The notes below the pieces were generated by a model. It saw only the letters and a list, made by a program, of their open reading frames with translations. It had not been told where the DNA came from and did no database searches. 64,000 nucleotides of DNA from Thiobacillus denitrificans (lineage in GTDB: Bacteria > Pseudomonadota > Gammaproteobacteria > Burkholderiales > Thiobacillaceae). The DNA lies in contig DHHQ01000023.1 of the NCBI GenBank assembly GCA_002403375.1, positions 66,382-130,381 of the forward strand. Reading direction: 5' to 3'. Of this stretch, positions 51,946 to 59,751 are shown piece after piece; positions within the stretch are counted from its first letter, which is position 1, and every line of letters starts with the position of its first letter. Position numbers and translations under genes: made by a program.

Positions 51946-52584
51946 ATGGAATTTACCATCCTCCCCGTCACCCCGTATCAACAGAACTGCTCGCTGGTGT
52001 GGGACGCGCAGGGCCGCGCCGCGCTGATCGACCCCGGCGGCGAGGCCGAGCGGCTGCTCGCCGAAGTCGCGCGCCGCGGCCTGACGCTCGAAAGCATCCT
52101 GCTCACCCACGGCCATCTCGACCACGTCGGCGCGGCGGCGGAGATCCGCGATGCGCTGGGCATTCCCATCGTCGGCCCGCAGCGTCAGGAGCAGTTCTGG
52201 CTCGACATCCTGCCGCGCCAGGCCGAGTTGTTCGGCTTTCCGCCGATCGCGGCGTTCACGCCGGACCAGTGGCTCGAGGAAGGCGACGTCGTCGACGTCG
52301 GCGCGGTCCGCTTCGACGTCCTGCACTGCCCCGGCCACACGCCCGGCCACGTCGTGTTCTACCAGCCCGACGCGCGGCTCGCCTTCGTCGGCGACGTGCT
52401 GTTCAAGGGCTCGATCGGCCGCACCGATTTTCCGCGCGGCGACCATGCGGCGCTGATCGCCGCGATCCGCGACAAGCTGTTCCCGCTCGGCGACGACGTG
52501 CGCTTCGTGCCGGGGCACGGCGCGATGTCGACCTTCGGTCACGAGCGGCTGGAGAATCCTTTCGTCGGCGCGGCGGCCGACTAA
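51946..52584 (+). CDS. Metallo-beta-lactamase-fold hydrolase, glyoxalase II-like (YcbL type)
   Basis: A 212-residue protein with LLTHGHLDHVG as the HxHxDH metal site near 54-62, CPGHTPGHVVF, FVGDVLFKGSIGRTDFPRGDH and FVPGHGAMSTFGHE. The GSIGRTDFPRGD stretch is typical of YcbL-type type II glyoxalases. It probably hydrolyses S-lactoylglutathione or a related thioester. It is divergent from the thioredoxin-HEAT gene and upstream of the rhodanese-MBL gene. Confidence 0.9.
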   Translation: MEFTILPVTPYQQNCSLVWDAQGRAALIDPGGEAERLLAEVARRGLTLESILLTHGHLDHVGAAAEIRDALGIPIVGPQRQEQFWLDILPRQAELFGFPPIAAFTPDQWLEEGDVVDVGAVRFDVLHCPGHTPGHVVFYQPDARLAFVGDVLFKGSIGRTDFPRGDHAALIAAIRDKLFPLGDDVRFVPGHGAMSTFGHERLENPFVGAAAD

Positions 52585-52632
52585 AATGCATTAGACAGGC
52601 CCAGGGGCCACGCGAAGCGAAAGGAGGCCGCC

Positions 52633-53991
52633 ATGATCCCTTTACGTTTTCTGCCCGCCCTGCTGTGCGCCCTGCTCGTTGCGGGTGCGGCGCCCGCGCA
52701 GGACCTTTCCGCCGTCGTCGTTCCCCCGCCCGAGGCGCCGGCCCTGACCCGGGCCGCGCAGAAAGTGCTCGACGCGGTGAACCTGCGGGTGCCGCAGCTC
52801 GACACCGCCGGGCTCGTCGCGCAGCTGAAGGCGCAGCCGGAGACCGTCGTCGTCGACGTGCGCACGCCGGCCGAGGTCGCGTTGTCCGGCCACATCGAGA
52901 CGGCCTTCTTCTTCAACATCGCGCGCGGCCTGCTGGAGTTCCAGATCGAGACTGCGGTGCCCGACAAGGCGACGCCGATCGTCGTCTATTGCGGCGTCAG
53001 CCAGCGCAGCCCGCTCGCCGCCGACACCCTGGCCGCGCTCGGCTACACGAACGTGAAAAACTACCGCGACGGTTTCCTCAACTGGAAGCGGGCCGGGCTG
53101 CCGGTGCGCGCGCTCGACCGCGCGCCGGATTCCTTCCTCTACGACCTGCCGCAGGAGGTGATCCCCGGCGTGTGGTCGGCGATCGGCGCCACCGCGCCGG
53201 GCACCTACGAGAATTCCGGCCACAACAACAACCTCTCGTTCATCGTCACCGGCGCGGGCGTGGTGGTGATGAACGCCGGCGACAACTATCTGCTCGCGCA
53301 GAGCCTGCACGACGAGATCAGGAAGCGCACCGACCAGCCGGTGAAGTATGTCGTGCTGGAGAACGGCCAGGGCCACGCCATGCTTGGCTCCGGCTACTGG
53401 CAGCAGCAGGGCGCGAAGATCGTCGCGCAGCGCGACACCGCCCGCTACATCGAGGAGCAGGGCTACGAGGCGCTCGCCACCATGCGCGCCCGCGCGCGCG
53501 ACAAGGCGTTCCGCACCGACGTGGCCAAGCCCGACATCGTCTACGACGACCGGCTCGACCTGTCGATGGGCGGCTGGAAGATCGAGGTGCTGCATCTGGG
53601 CAACGCGCACCACCACGGCGACACCATGCTCTGGCTGCCCGAGAAGAAGCTGGTGATCTCGGGCGACACCGCGTTCCACGTGCGTATGCTGCCGATCTTC
53701 GAGGACACCGACACCGCGCGCTGGATCGAGGTGTGGGACGCGTTCGAGGCGCTCGGCGCCGAGATCGTCGTCCCCGGCCACGGCGGGCCGACCGACATGG
53801 CGACGGTGCGCAAGTGGACCCGGGATTATCTGGTCTACCTGCGCGGCAAGGTCGCCGAGGTGATCGCCAACGGCGGCTCGCTCGACGACGCCTACAAGGT
53901 CGACCAGTCGCCGTATCTGCACCTGCACACCGCCGACGAACTCGCACGCGTCAACGCCGGCCGGGTATTCCGCGCGATGGAGTTCGAGTAG
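52633..53991 (+). CDS. Secreted rhodanese-MBL fusion with degenerate metal motif
   Basis: A 452-residue protein with a signal peptide (cleavage near AAPAQ, residue 23). Residues about 50-160 form a rhodanese domain with the catalytic Cys in VVYCGVSQRSPLA. Residues about 170-420 form an MBL fold with GNAHHHGDTMLWLPEKKLVISGDTAFH and VPGHGGPTD, but the first HxHxDH motif is replaced by ENGQGHAML. Relatives act in periplasmic sulfur or quinoprotein-related oxidation. The lost histidines suggest altered metal binding or a non-hydrolytic role. GGAGGC precedes ATG 52633. Confidence 0.85.
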   Translation: MIPLRFLPALLCALLVAGAAPAQDLSAVVVPPPEAPALTRAAQKVLDAVNLRVPQLDTAGLVAQLKAQPETVVVDVRTPAEVALSGHIETAFFFNIARGLLEFQIETAVPDKATPIVVYCGVSQRSPLAADTLAALGYTNVKNYRDGFLNWKRAGLPVRALDRAPDSFLYDLPQEVIPGVWSAIGATAPGTYENSGHNNNLSFIVTGAGVVVMNAGDNYLLAQSLHDEIRKRTDQPVKYVVLENGQGHAMLGSGYWQQQGAKIVAQRDTARYIEEQGYEALATMRARARDKAFRTDVAKPDIVYDDRLDLSMGGWKIEVLHLGNAHHHGDTMLWLPEKKLVISGDTAFHVRMLPIFEDTDTARWIEVWDAFEALGAEIVVPGHGGPTDMATVRKWTRDYLVYLRGKVAEVIANGGSLDDAYKVDQSPYLHLHTADELARVNAGRVFRAMEFE

Positions 53992-53993
53992 CG

Positions 53994-54893
53994 TCAGGCA
54001 GGCTTCTTCGGTGCGATCGCGTCGACCAGCGCAGCGGCTGCGTCGGCGGTCGCATGGCCGGGGTCGCGGTGCGGGTTGTACTCGGCGATTTCCATCGCGA
54101 CGAAGGCCGGGTCGTCGCCCAGGCGCGCGAGCGCGGCCGCCAGCTCCGCGCGGCAGAGGCCGCCCGGGACGGGGCTTCCCACCCCCGGCTCCTCGTCGGG
54201 GTCGAGTGCGTCGAGATCGATGCTGACGCCGAAGCCGGCGGTGCCGCGCCGCACGATGGCGAGCGCCTCGTCGAACACGGCGCCGAGGCCACGGCTGCGG
54301 ATTTCCTCCATCGCGAACACGCGCACGCCCAGACGCTCGAGCAGCGCCGCCTCGCCCGTTTCGAAGCTGCGCACCCCGATCAGGCACACGTTCCCGGGAC
54401 GCAGCCTGGGGGCGGGTCCGCCGATCGCCACGAGCGCCGCGTCGCCGTGGCCGAGCAGCACGGCGAGCGGCATGCCGTGGAGCTGCCCGCTCGGCGTGGT
54501 GGCGAAGGTGTGGCTGTCCATGTGGGCGTCGATCCAGATCAGGCCGAGCGGGCCGCGGGCGGCGAGCGCGCGCTGCACGCCGCGCCAGGTGCCGATCGCG
54601 ACCGAGTGGTCGCCGCCGACCACCAGCGGAAAACGCCCCGCGACGAGCACGCGTTCGACTTCGGCGGCGAGCCGGGCGTCGAGCGCGCCGACCGCATGCA
54701 GGGGCGTGTCGCGTGCGGCGCGCGGGACACGCAGGATGGCGTCCCACTCGACGTGCTGCAGCGGCGTGTCGTGGAAGGCCCCGTAGCGGCGCAGCGCATC
54801 CGGCCCCTCGGCGGTGCGGGGGTCGGGCGCGCCGGCGCCGCTGGCCGCGCCGATGACGACGATGCTGCGGGCGGGCGAGCGGGTGTGCGTCAT
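53994..54893 (-). CDS. Arginase/agmatinase-family ureohydrolase
   Basis: A 299-residue hydrolase with all three manganese motifs: GGDHSVAIG near 92, DAHMDSHT near 122-129 and SIDLDALDP near 226-234. It also has GQLHGMPL and IAEYNPHRD, as in arginases. It hydrolyses a guanidino compound to urea; substrate choice between arginine and others is not readable. It is the last gene of the AEC-GarR-GabD operon. If that operon handles 4-guanidinobutyrate, the aldehyde dehydrogenase would be a later step in the same pathway (inference). Confidence 0.9.
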   Translation of the reverse strand: MTHTRSPARSIVVIGAASGAGAPDPRTAEGPDALRRYGAFHDTPLQHVEWDAILRVPRAARDTPLHAVGALDARLAAEVERVLVAGRFPLVVGGDHSVAIGTWRGVQRALAARGPLGLIWIDAHMDSHTFATTPSGQLHGMPLAVLLGHGDAALVAIGGPAPRLRPGNVCLIGVRSFETGEAALLERLGVRVFAMEEIRSRGLGAVFDEALAIVRRGTAGFGVSIDLDALDPDEEPGVGSPVPGGLCRAELAAALARLGDDPAFVAMEIAEYNPHRDPGHATADAAAALVDAIAPKKPA

Positions 54894-54911
54894 GCGGTCC
54901 GCCGCGCGGGT

Positions 54912-56366
54912 CTAGCCGAGCCCGCCGAGGTTCACGTACTTGGTTTCGAGGTATTCGTCGATGCCGTAGCGCCCGCCCTCGCGTCCGCGCCCCGACTGCT
55001 TGACGCCGCCGAACGCTGCCTCGGCGGTCGAGATCACGCCGGCGTTGATGCCGACCATGCCGTACTCGAGGCACTCGGCGAGCCGCCAGGCGCGGCCGAG
55101 GTCGCGCGTGTAGGCGTAGGCGGCGAGGCCGTATTCGGTGTCGTTCGCCATGCGGATGACCTCGGCCTCGTCGGCGAAACGGATCAGCGGCGCGACGGGT
55201 CCGAAGGTTTCGCTGCGGCACACCTGCATCGCCGGCGTGCAGTCGGCGAGCACGGTCGGCTGGTAGAAGCGTCCGCCGAGGGCGTGGCGGGCACCGCCGG
55301 TGAGGAGCCTGGCGCCGTGCGCGAGCGCGTCGGCGACGTGTGCCTCGACCTTGGCGAGGGCGTCCATGCTGATCAGCGGGCCGGTGTCGACGCCGGGCGC
55401 GAAGCCGCCGCCGACCTTGAGCTGCGCGACCGCCGCGGTGAATTTCGCGGCGAAGGCGTCGAACACGGCGTCGTGGACGAACACCCGGTTGGCGCACACG
55501 CAGGTCTGCCCGCTGTTGCGGTACTTGCTGGCGAGCGCCCCCGCGACCGCGGCGTCGAGGTCGGCGTCGTCGAACACGATGAACGGCGCGTTGCCGCCGA
55601 GCTCGAGCGACACGCGCTTGAGCGTGCCGGCCCCCTGCGCGAGAAGCTGCTTGCCGACCGCGGTCGAGCCGGTGAACGACACCTTCCTCACCAGCGGATG
55701 CGAGGTCAGCACGATCCCGATCGCCGCCGAGTCGCCGGCCACCACGTTCAGCACGCCGGGCGGCAGGCCGGCGCGCTGCGCCAGCTCGGCCAGCGCGAGC
55801 GCGGTGAACGGCGTCTGCGAGGCGGGCTTCGCCACCACCGTGCAGCCGGCGGCGAGCGCGGCAGCGGCCTTGCGGGTGAGCATCGCGGCGGGGAAATTCC
55901 ACGGCGTGATCAGCGCCGCGACGCCGACCGGCTCGCGCAGCGTGAACATGCGGCGGTCCGGCCACGGCGATGGCACCACGTCGCCGTAGACGCGGCGCGC
56001 CTCCTCGGCGAACCATTCGACGAAGCTCGCCGCGTAGTCGATCTCGCCGCGCGCCTCGTCGAGCGGCTTGCCCTGTTCGCTGACCATGATCGTGGCGAGG
56101 TCGTCGCGGTGCGCGACGATGAGGTCGAACCAGCGACGCAGGCACTGCGCACGGGTCTTGGCGGGCGCGTCGCGCCAGCCGGCGAACGCGGCATGCGCGG
56201 CCGCGATCGCGCGTTCGACGTCGGCGGCGCCGCAGGCCGGGACACTGCCGACGCGGGTGTCGTCGGCCGGGTTGCGCACCTCGAACTTCACGCCGTCGGC
56301 GGCGTCCTGCCAGGCGCCGCCGATCAGCACCTGCTGCCGGAAGAGGTTTGCGTCGGCGAGCTTCAC
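54912..56366 (-). CDS. gabD: NAD(P)-dependent succinate-semialdehyde dehydrogenase GabD-like
   Basis: A 484-residue aldehyde dehydrogenase. ITPWNFPAAMLTRK near 150 binds the cofactor, FTGSTAVGKQLL precedes the catalytic Glu in LELGGNAPFIVF, and GQTCVCANRVFV carries the nucleophilic Cys. ETFGPVAPLIRF and GINAGVISTAEAAFGGVKQSGRGREG match the GabD subfamily, which makes succinate from succinate semialdehyde. GTG 56366 starts within the stop of the preceding gene (GTGA). Confidence 0.93.
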   Translation of the reverse strand: MKLADANLFRQQVLIGGAWQDAADGVKFEVRNPADDTRVGSVPACGAADVERAIAAAHAAFAGWRDAPAKTRAQCLRRWFDLIVAHRDDLATIMVSEQGKPLDEARGEIDYAASFVEWFAEEARRVYGDVVPSPWPDRRMFTLREPVGVAALITPWNFPAAMLTRKAAAALAAGCTVVAKPASQTPFTALALAELAQRAGLPPGVLNVVAGDSAAIGIVLTSHPLVRKVSFTGSTAVGKQLLAQGAGTLKRVSLELGGNAPFIVFDDADLDAAVAGALASKYRNSGQTCVCANRVFVHDAVFDAFAAKFTAAVAQLKVGGGFAPGVDTGPLISMDALAKVEAHVADALAHGARLLTGGARHALGGRFYQPTVLADCTPAMQVCRSETFGPVAPLIRFADEAEVIRMANDTEYGLAAYAYTRDLGRAWRLAECLEYGMVGINAGVISTAEAAFGGVKQSGRGREGGRYGIDEYLETKYVNLGGLG

Positions 56367-56716
56367 GCCGGGCCGCCTTCGACCATGGCCTCGAGCAGCT
56401 GCACGAGCCCGGCCGCGGAGGCCGCGTCCGCCGCCAGCCGTTTCACCGCCACCCCGCGTGCGGTGCAGGCGGCGGCATCGACCACCGCCGGGCCGGTCAC
56501 GACGATCCGCCTGAGCTTGTGCAGCTGGCCGATCGCCGCGGCATCGAGCGGACAGGCATGGACGATCGCCGTCGTCGCCCAGAACAGGCGCGGCACGACG
56601 TCGGCAGCGCCGGTTTCGGGGTATTCGCTCCAGTTGTGGTCGAAGCGGGGAATCGGCAGGTCGTCCGCGGTGAACGCGCCGCGGTCGAGGAACACGACGC
56701 GCTCCTTCGTGATCAC
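56363..56716 (-). CDS. Orphan N-terminal domain of a D-2-hydroxyacid dehydrogenase
   Basis: A 117-residue protein starting GTG 56716, overlapping the upstream stop. It reads VVFLDRGAFTADDLPIPRF, then NWSEYPETGAADVVPRLFWATTAIVHACPLDAAAIGQLHKLRRIVVTG, split here by description, which parallels the first substrate-binding half of glycerate/phosphoglycerate dehydrogenases. The Rossmann NAD-binding half is absent and the frame ends cleanly at the gabD start. It is flanked by tight overlaps on both sides, so it is translated as part of the operon. It may be a decayed remnant or a domestic regulatory subunit. Confidence 0.75.
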   Translation of the reverse strand: MITKERVVFLDRGAFTADDLPIPRFDHNWSEYPETGAADVVPRLFWATTAIVHACPLDAAAIGQLHKLRRIVVTGPAVVDAAACTARGVAVKRLAADAASAAGLVQLLEAMVEGGPA

Positions 56717-57591
56717 TTGCCTTCGCCGGTCAGCCGCTCGAGCGCGCGCATGATGGCCGACGAATCGAGCTCGCTGTCGCCGGCGCCCATCAGCGCGTTC
56801 ATCTGCTGCGCGATCAGTGCGGCACCCGGCAGCGGGGTCGCGGTCTCCTGCGCGTTGTCCATGACGATCGCCATGTCCTTGTGGTGCAGCTTCACCTTGA
56901 AGCCGGCCTTGTAGTTGGAGTCGAGCATGCGCTGGCCGTGGACCTCGAGGATGCGGCTGCCGGCGAAGCCGCCCATCAGCGCGTCGCGCATCTTGAGCGG
57001 ATCGACGCCGTTGCGCCGCGCGAGCAGGATCGCCTCGGCGACGCCCTCGAAGGTGAGGCCGACGACGATCTGGTTGCAGCACTTCACGACCTGGCCGGCG
57101 CCGTGGCCGCCGACGTGGACGACGCTCTTGCCGAGGACGTCGAACAGCGGGCGCACCTTGTCGAAGATCGGCGCCTCGCCGCCGACCATGATCGAGAGCG
57201 TGCCCGCCTTGGCGCCGGTTTCGCCGCCCGACACCGGCGCGTCGAGCATGTGCACGCCGCGCTCGGCGAGCGCGGCGGCGATGCGGCGGGTGGCGGAGGG
57301 CGCCACCGTGCTCATGTCGACGACGATGTGGCCGGGCTTGGCGCCGTGGATCAGGCCGCGCTCGCCGAGGATGATCTGCTCGACGTCGGTGGTGTCGGAA
57401 ACGACGGTGAAGGTGATGTCCGTCTCGGCGGCGACCTCCATCGGCGTGCCCTTGCCGAGCGCGCCCATCACCAGGATGGGCTCGATGCGGTCGAAGCGGC
57501 GGCCATAGACGACCAGCTGGTGTCCCGCGCGCAGGAGGTTTTCCGCCATGGGGCGGCCCATGATGCCGCTGCCGATGAATCCGATCTTCAT
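56713..57591 (-). CDS. NAD-binding 2-hydroxy-3-oxopropionate (tartronate semialdehyde) reductase-like dehydrogenase
   Basis: A 292-residue beta-hydroxyacid dehydrogenase. GFIGSGIMGRPMAENLLRAGH is the N-terminal dinucleotide motif, DMSTVAPS and DAPVSGGETGAKAGTLSIMVGG the substrate-site stretch, and GAGQVVKCCNQIVV holds the catalytic Lys. Best fit is GarR-like tartronate semialdehyde reductase or 3-hydroxyisobutyrate dehydrogenase. With the glycolate oxidase elsewhere in the window a glyoxylate-to-glycerate route is conceivable. It starts in the AEC gene stop (ATGA). Confidence 0.9.
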   Translation of the reverse strand: MKIGFIGSGIMGRPMAENLLRAGHQLVVYGRRFDRIEPILVMGALGKGTPMEVAAETDITFTVVSDTTDVEQIILGERGLIHGAKPGHIVVDMSTVAPSATRRIAAALAERGVHMLDAPVSGGETGAKAGTLSIMVGGEAPIFDKVRPLFDVLGKSVVHVGGHGAGQVVKCCNQIVVGLTFEGVAEAILLARRNGVDPLKMRDALMGGFAGSRILEVHGQRMLDSNYKAGFKVKLHHKDMAIVMDNAQETATPLPGAALIAQQMNALMGAGDSELDSSAIMRALERLTGEGK

Positions 57592-58544
57592 GATGCGAGC
57601 CCTTTCAACAGCCATAGCCAGAATGGCAGCGTAACCAATCCCGCCAGCGTTGACCAGCCCATGATCAGGCCCGCCAGGCGGGTGTCGAGGCCGAAGCGGT
57701 CGGCCAGCGCGATGACCATCACCATGGTCGGCATCGCCGCCTCGAGCACGCCGGCCTCGCCCGCTTCGGCCAGGGGGCCGGGCCACGCCAGCGCGACGCC
57801 GAGCGCGAACAGCGGCATCAGCGCGAGCTTGATGCCGAGCGCGACGAACACCGCCTTTTGCGGGCGCAGGTCGTGCCAGGGAATCGTCAGCCCGAGCACG
57901 AACAGCATCAGCGGAATCGTCGGGCTGCCCGCCCAGCGCGCGGCCTCGATCAGCGGCACGAGATCGAGGCCCGACAGGTTGACCGCGATGCCGAGGGCGA
58001 AGCCCCACACCGGCGGCAGCGTCAGCCACATGCGCAGGAACGAGGCCTGCTCGGCGTGGTGGCCGCAGCGGTAGGCGATCCACACGCCGAGCGACCAGAC
58101 CAGCGGGGTGGTCGACAGCATGTCGGCGAAGAAGGGGTAGCGCGCGCCGGATTCGCCGAACACCGTGGTGAGGAAGGGATAGCCGAAGAACAGCACGTTG
58201 CCGAAGCCGGACGCCAGCATGATCGCGCCGCACTGCGGCGTCGTGAGCCCGCGCCCGAGCGGGGTGGCGCGCAGCAGCAGCGCGGCGAGCCCGATGCCGA
58301 ACAGCGTCGCGCTGCCGAGGATCAGCGGCACCTGCAGGATGGCGACGTCGACCGTGGCGGAGGCGCCGGCGGCGAAGAACAGCATCGGTGCGAAGAAGTT
58401 CAGCACCAGCCGGTTGATCTCGCCGCGCAGGCCGACGATCGAGATCCCGGTCTGCCAGCGCGGCCAGATGCCACCGGCGGCGATCAGCAGCGACAGCGGC
58501 AGCAGCGTCTTCAGCAGCAGTTGCTGCGCGAGTTCGGCGGACAT
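57588..58544 (-). CDS. AEC-family transporter
   Basis: A 318-residue membrane protein with about ten helices. Family-like stretches are RLVLNFFAPMLFFA, GFGNVLFFGYPFL and VNLSGLDLVPLIEAA, with an intervening LIGLLPLGI-type symmetry between halves. AEC (auxin efflux carrier) proteins in bacteria often export or import organic acids such as malonate or malate. It opens the operon with the GarR-, GabD- and arginase-like genes, so it may carry that pathway's acid substrate. Confidence 0.87.
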   Translation of the reverse strand: MSAELAQQLLLKTLLPLSLLIAAGGIWPRWQTGISIVGLRGEINRLVLNFFAPMLFFAAGASATVDVAILQVPLILGSATLFGIGLAALLLRATPLGRGLTTPQCGAIMLASGFGNVLFFGYPFLTTVFGESGARYPFFADMLSTTPLVWSLGVWIAYRCGHHAEQASFLRMWLTLPPVWGFALGIAVNLSGLDLVPLIEAARWAGSPTIPLMLFVLGLTIPWHDLRPQKAVFVALGIKLALMPLFALGVALAWPGPLAEAGEAGVLEAAMPTMVMVIALADRFGLDTRLAGLIMGWSTLAGLVTLPFWLWLLKGLAS

Positions 58545-58632
58545 GGGGCGGGGCGCGGACGGACGAGGCGTCCATCATAACGCCCGCGGCAGGGCGTCGG
58601 CACGCAGGCGGATCCTGCGCGCCGGGCGGGGG

Positions 58633-59610
58633 TCAGGTGCGGGAGGCGGGCTTGTAGGCGGGCACGATGGACTGCGGCGCGCCCGATTCCAGCCAGGCCT
58701 TGATGCGGGCGGCATCGCCTGCGCGGCGGGCGGAGCCGGTCGCGTCGAGCAGGACGATGATGACGTCGCGGTCGGCCACCTCGGCCTGCATCACCAGGCA
58801 ATGCCCCGCCTCGTTGATGAAGCCGGTCTTCGACAGGCCGATGTTCCAGTCGTCCATGCGGGTCAGGCGGTTGGTGTTGTTGAACGCCACCGGCCGGTAG
58901 TGGACCTGGGCCTTTTCCTTTTTCTTCTTCACCACCACGCGCTGGGTGCCGAGCGTGTAGTGCCCGGTGGCGGAGATGTGGCGGATTTCGGGGTAGTTCT
59001 GATAGGCGTGGTCGGCGAGCCGGGCGAGGTCGAAGGCGGTCGAGCGGTTGCCGCTCGACAGGCCGGTCGGCTCGACGTAGACCGTGTCCTTCATGCCGAG
59101 CGCCCTGGCGGTGCGGTTCATGGTCGAGACGAAGCGCTGCAGCCCGCCCGGGTACGTGCGTCCGAGCGCGTGCGCGGCGCGGTTGTCCGAGGCGATCAGC
59201 GCCAGGTGCAGCAGCTGGCCGCGCGTGTAGCTCGAACCGATCGACAGGCGCGAACCCGTGCCCTTGATGGTGTCGCGGTCGTCGGCGGTGATGGTGATCT
59301 TTTCGTCGAGCGGCTGCGCGGCGTCGATCACCAGCATCGCGGTCATCAGCTTGGTGATCGAGGCGATCGGCGTCTGCAGGTCGGGGTTTTTCGCCAGCAG
59401 CGGCTGGCCGGTGTCGCGGTCGAGCACCAGGATCGATTGCGCGCTCAGCCCGGCAATCGGCAGGTCGTCGGGCAGCGATTGCGGGGCGGCCTCGGCAGCG
59501 CCCGGCTCGCTCCACTGCAGCGGGGTGTTGCCGTCGATTGCCGCAGCCGTGGCGTGGGCGCACAATAAAACCACGCCGGCGAGTAGTGTCTTGAAATGTG
59601 TCTGCTTCAT
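58633..59610 (-). CDS. pbpG: D-alanyl-D-alanine endopeptidase PbpG (PBP7-like)
   Basis: A 325-residue penicillin-binding protein. The signal peptide ends near AAAID (residue about 24). The active site has the SxxK motif in ASITKLMTAML, the SxN motif in ASDNRAAHALGR and the KTG motif in GLSKTGFINEAG. No transmembrane anchor follows the signal, as in PBP7. It cleaves D-Ala-mDAP crosslinks in peptidoglycan. ATG 59610 is preferred over an upstream in-frame start that would prepend a region without signal character. Confidence 0.93.
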   Translation of the reverse strand: MKQTHFKTLLAGVVLLCAHATAAAIDGNTPLQWSEPGAAEAAPQSLPDDLPIAGLSAQSILVLDRDTGQPLLAKNPDLQTPIASITKLMTAMLVIDAAQPLDEKITITADDRDTIKGTGSRLSIGSSYTRGQLLHLALIASDNRAAHALGRTYPGGLQRFVSTMNRTARALGMKDTVYVEPTGLSSGNRSTAFDLARLADHAYQNYPEIRHISATGHYTLGTQRVVVKKKKEKAQVHYRPVAFNNTNRLTRMDDWNIGLSKTGFINEAGHCLVMQAEVADRDVIIVLLDATGSARRAGDAARIKAWLESGAPQSIVPAYKPASRT

Positions 59611-59713
59611 AGTCGTGCGTCGAAAATTTAACACCATGTCCAGAATACGGACATGCAGACTCAAACTTGAAAACAACAGTTCATGATTCCGGCCGGGTTT
59701 TTTCGGCTTCTGA

Positions 59714-59741
59714 TTGACGGTGTAGGCGATATTGCTATAAA
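59714..59741 (+). promoter_or_regulatory. Sigma-70-type promoter ahead of the HDOD-like kinase
   Basis: TTGACG (59714-59719) and TATAAA (59736-59741) with a 16-base spacer are near-consensus. Transcription would start around 59748-59750, immediately ahead of ATG 59752, so the earlier ATG at 59683 could not be used from this promoter. It would give an almost leaderless mRNA. Confidence 0.6.
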
Positions 59742-59751
59742 TAGCAATGAG

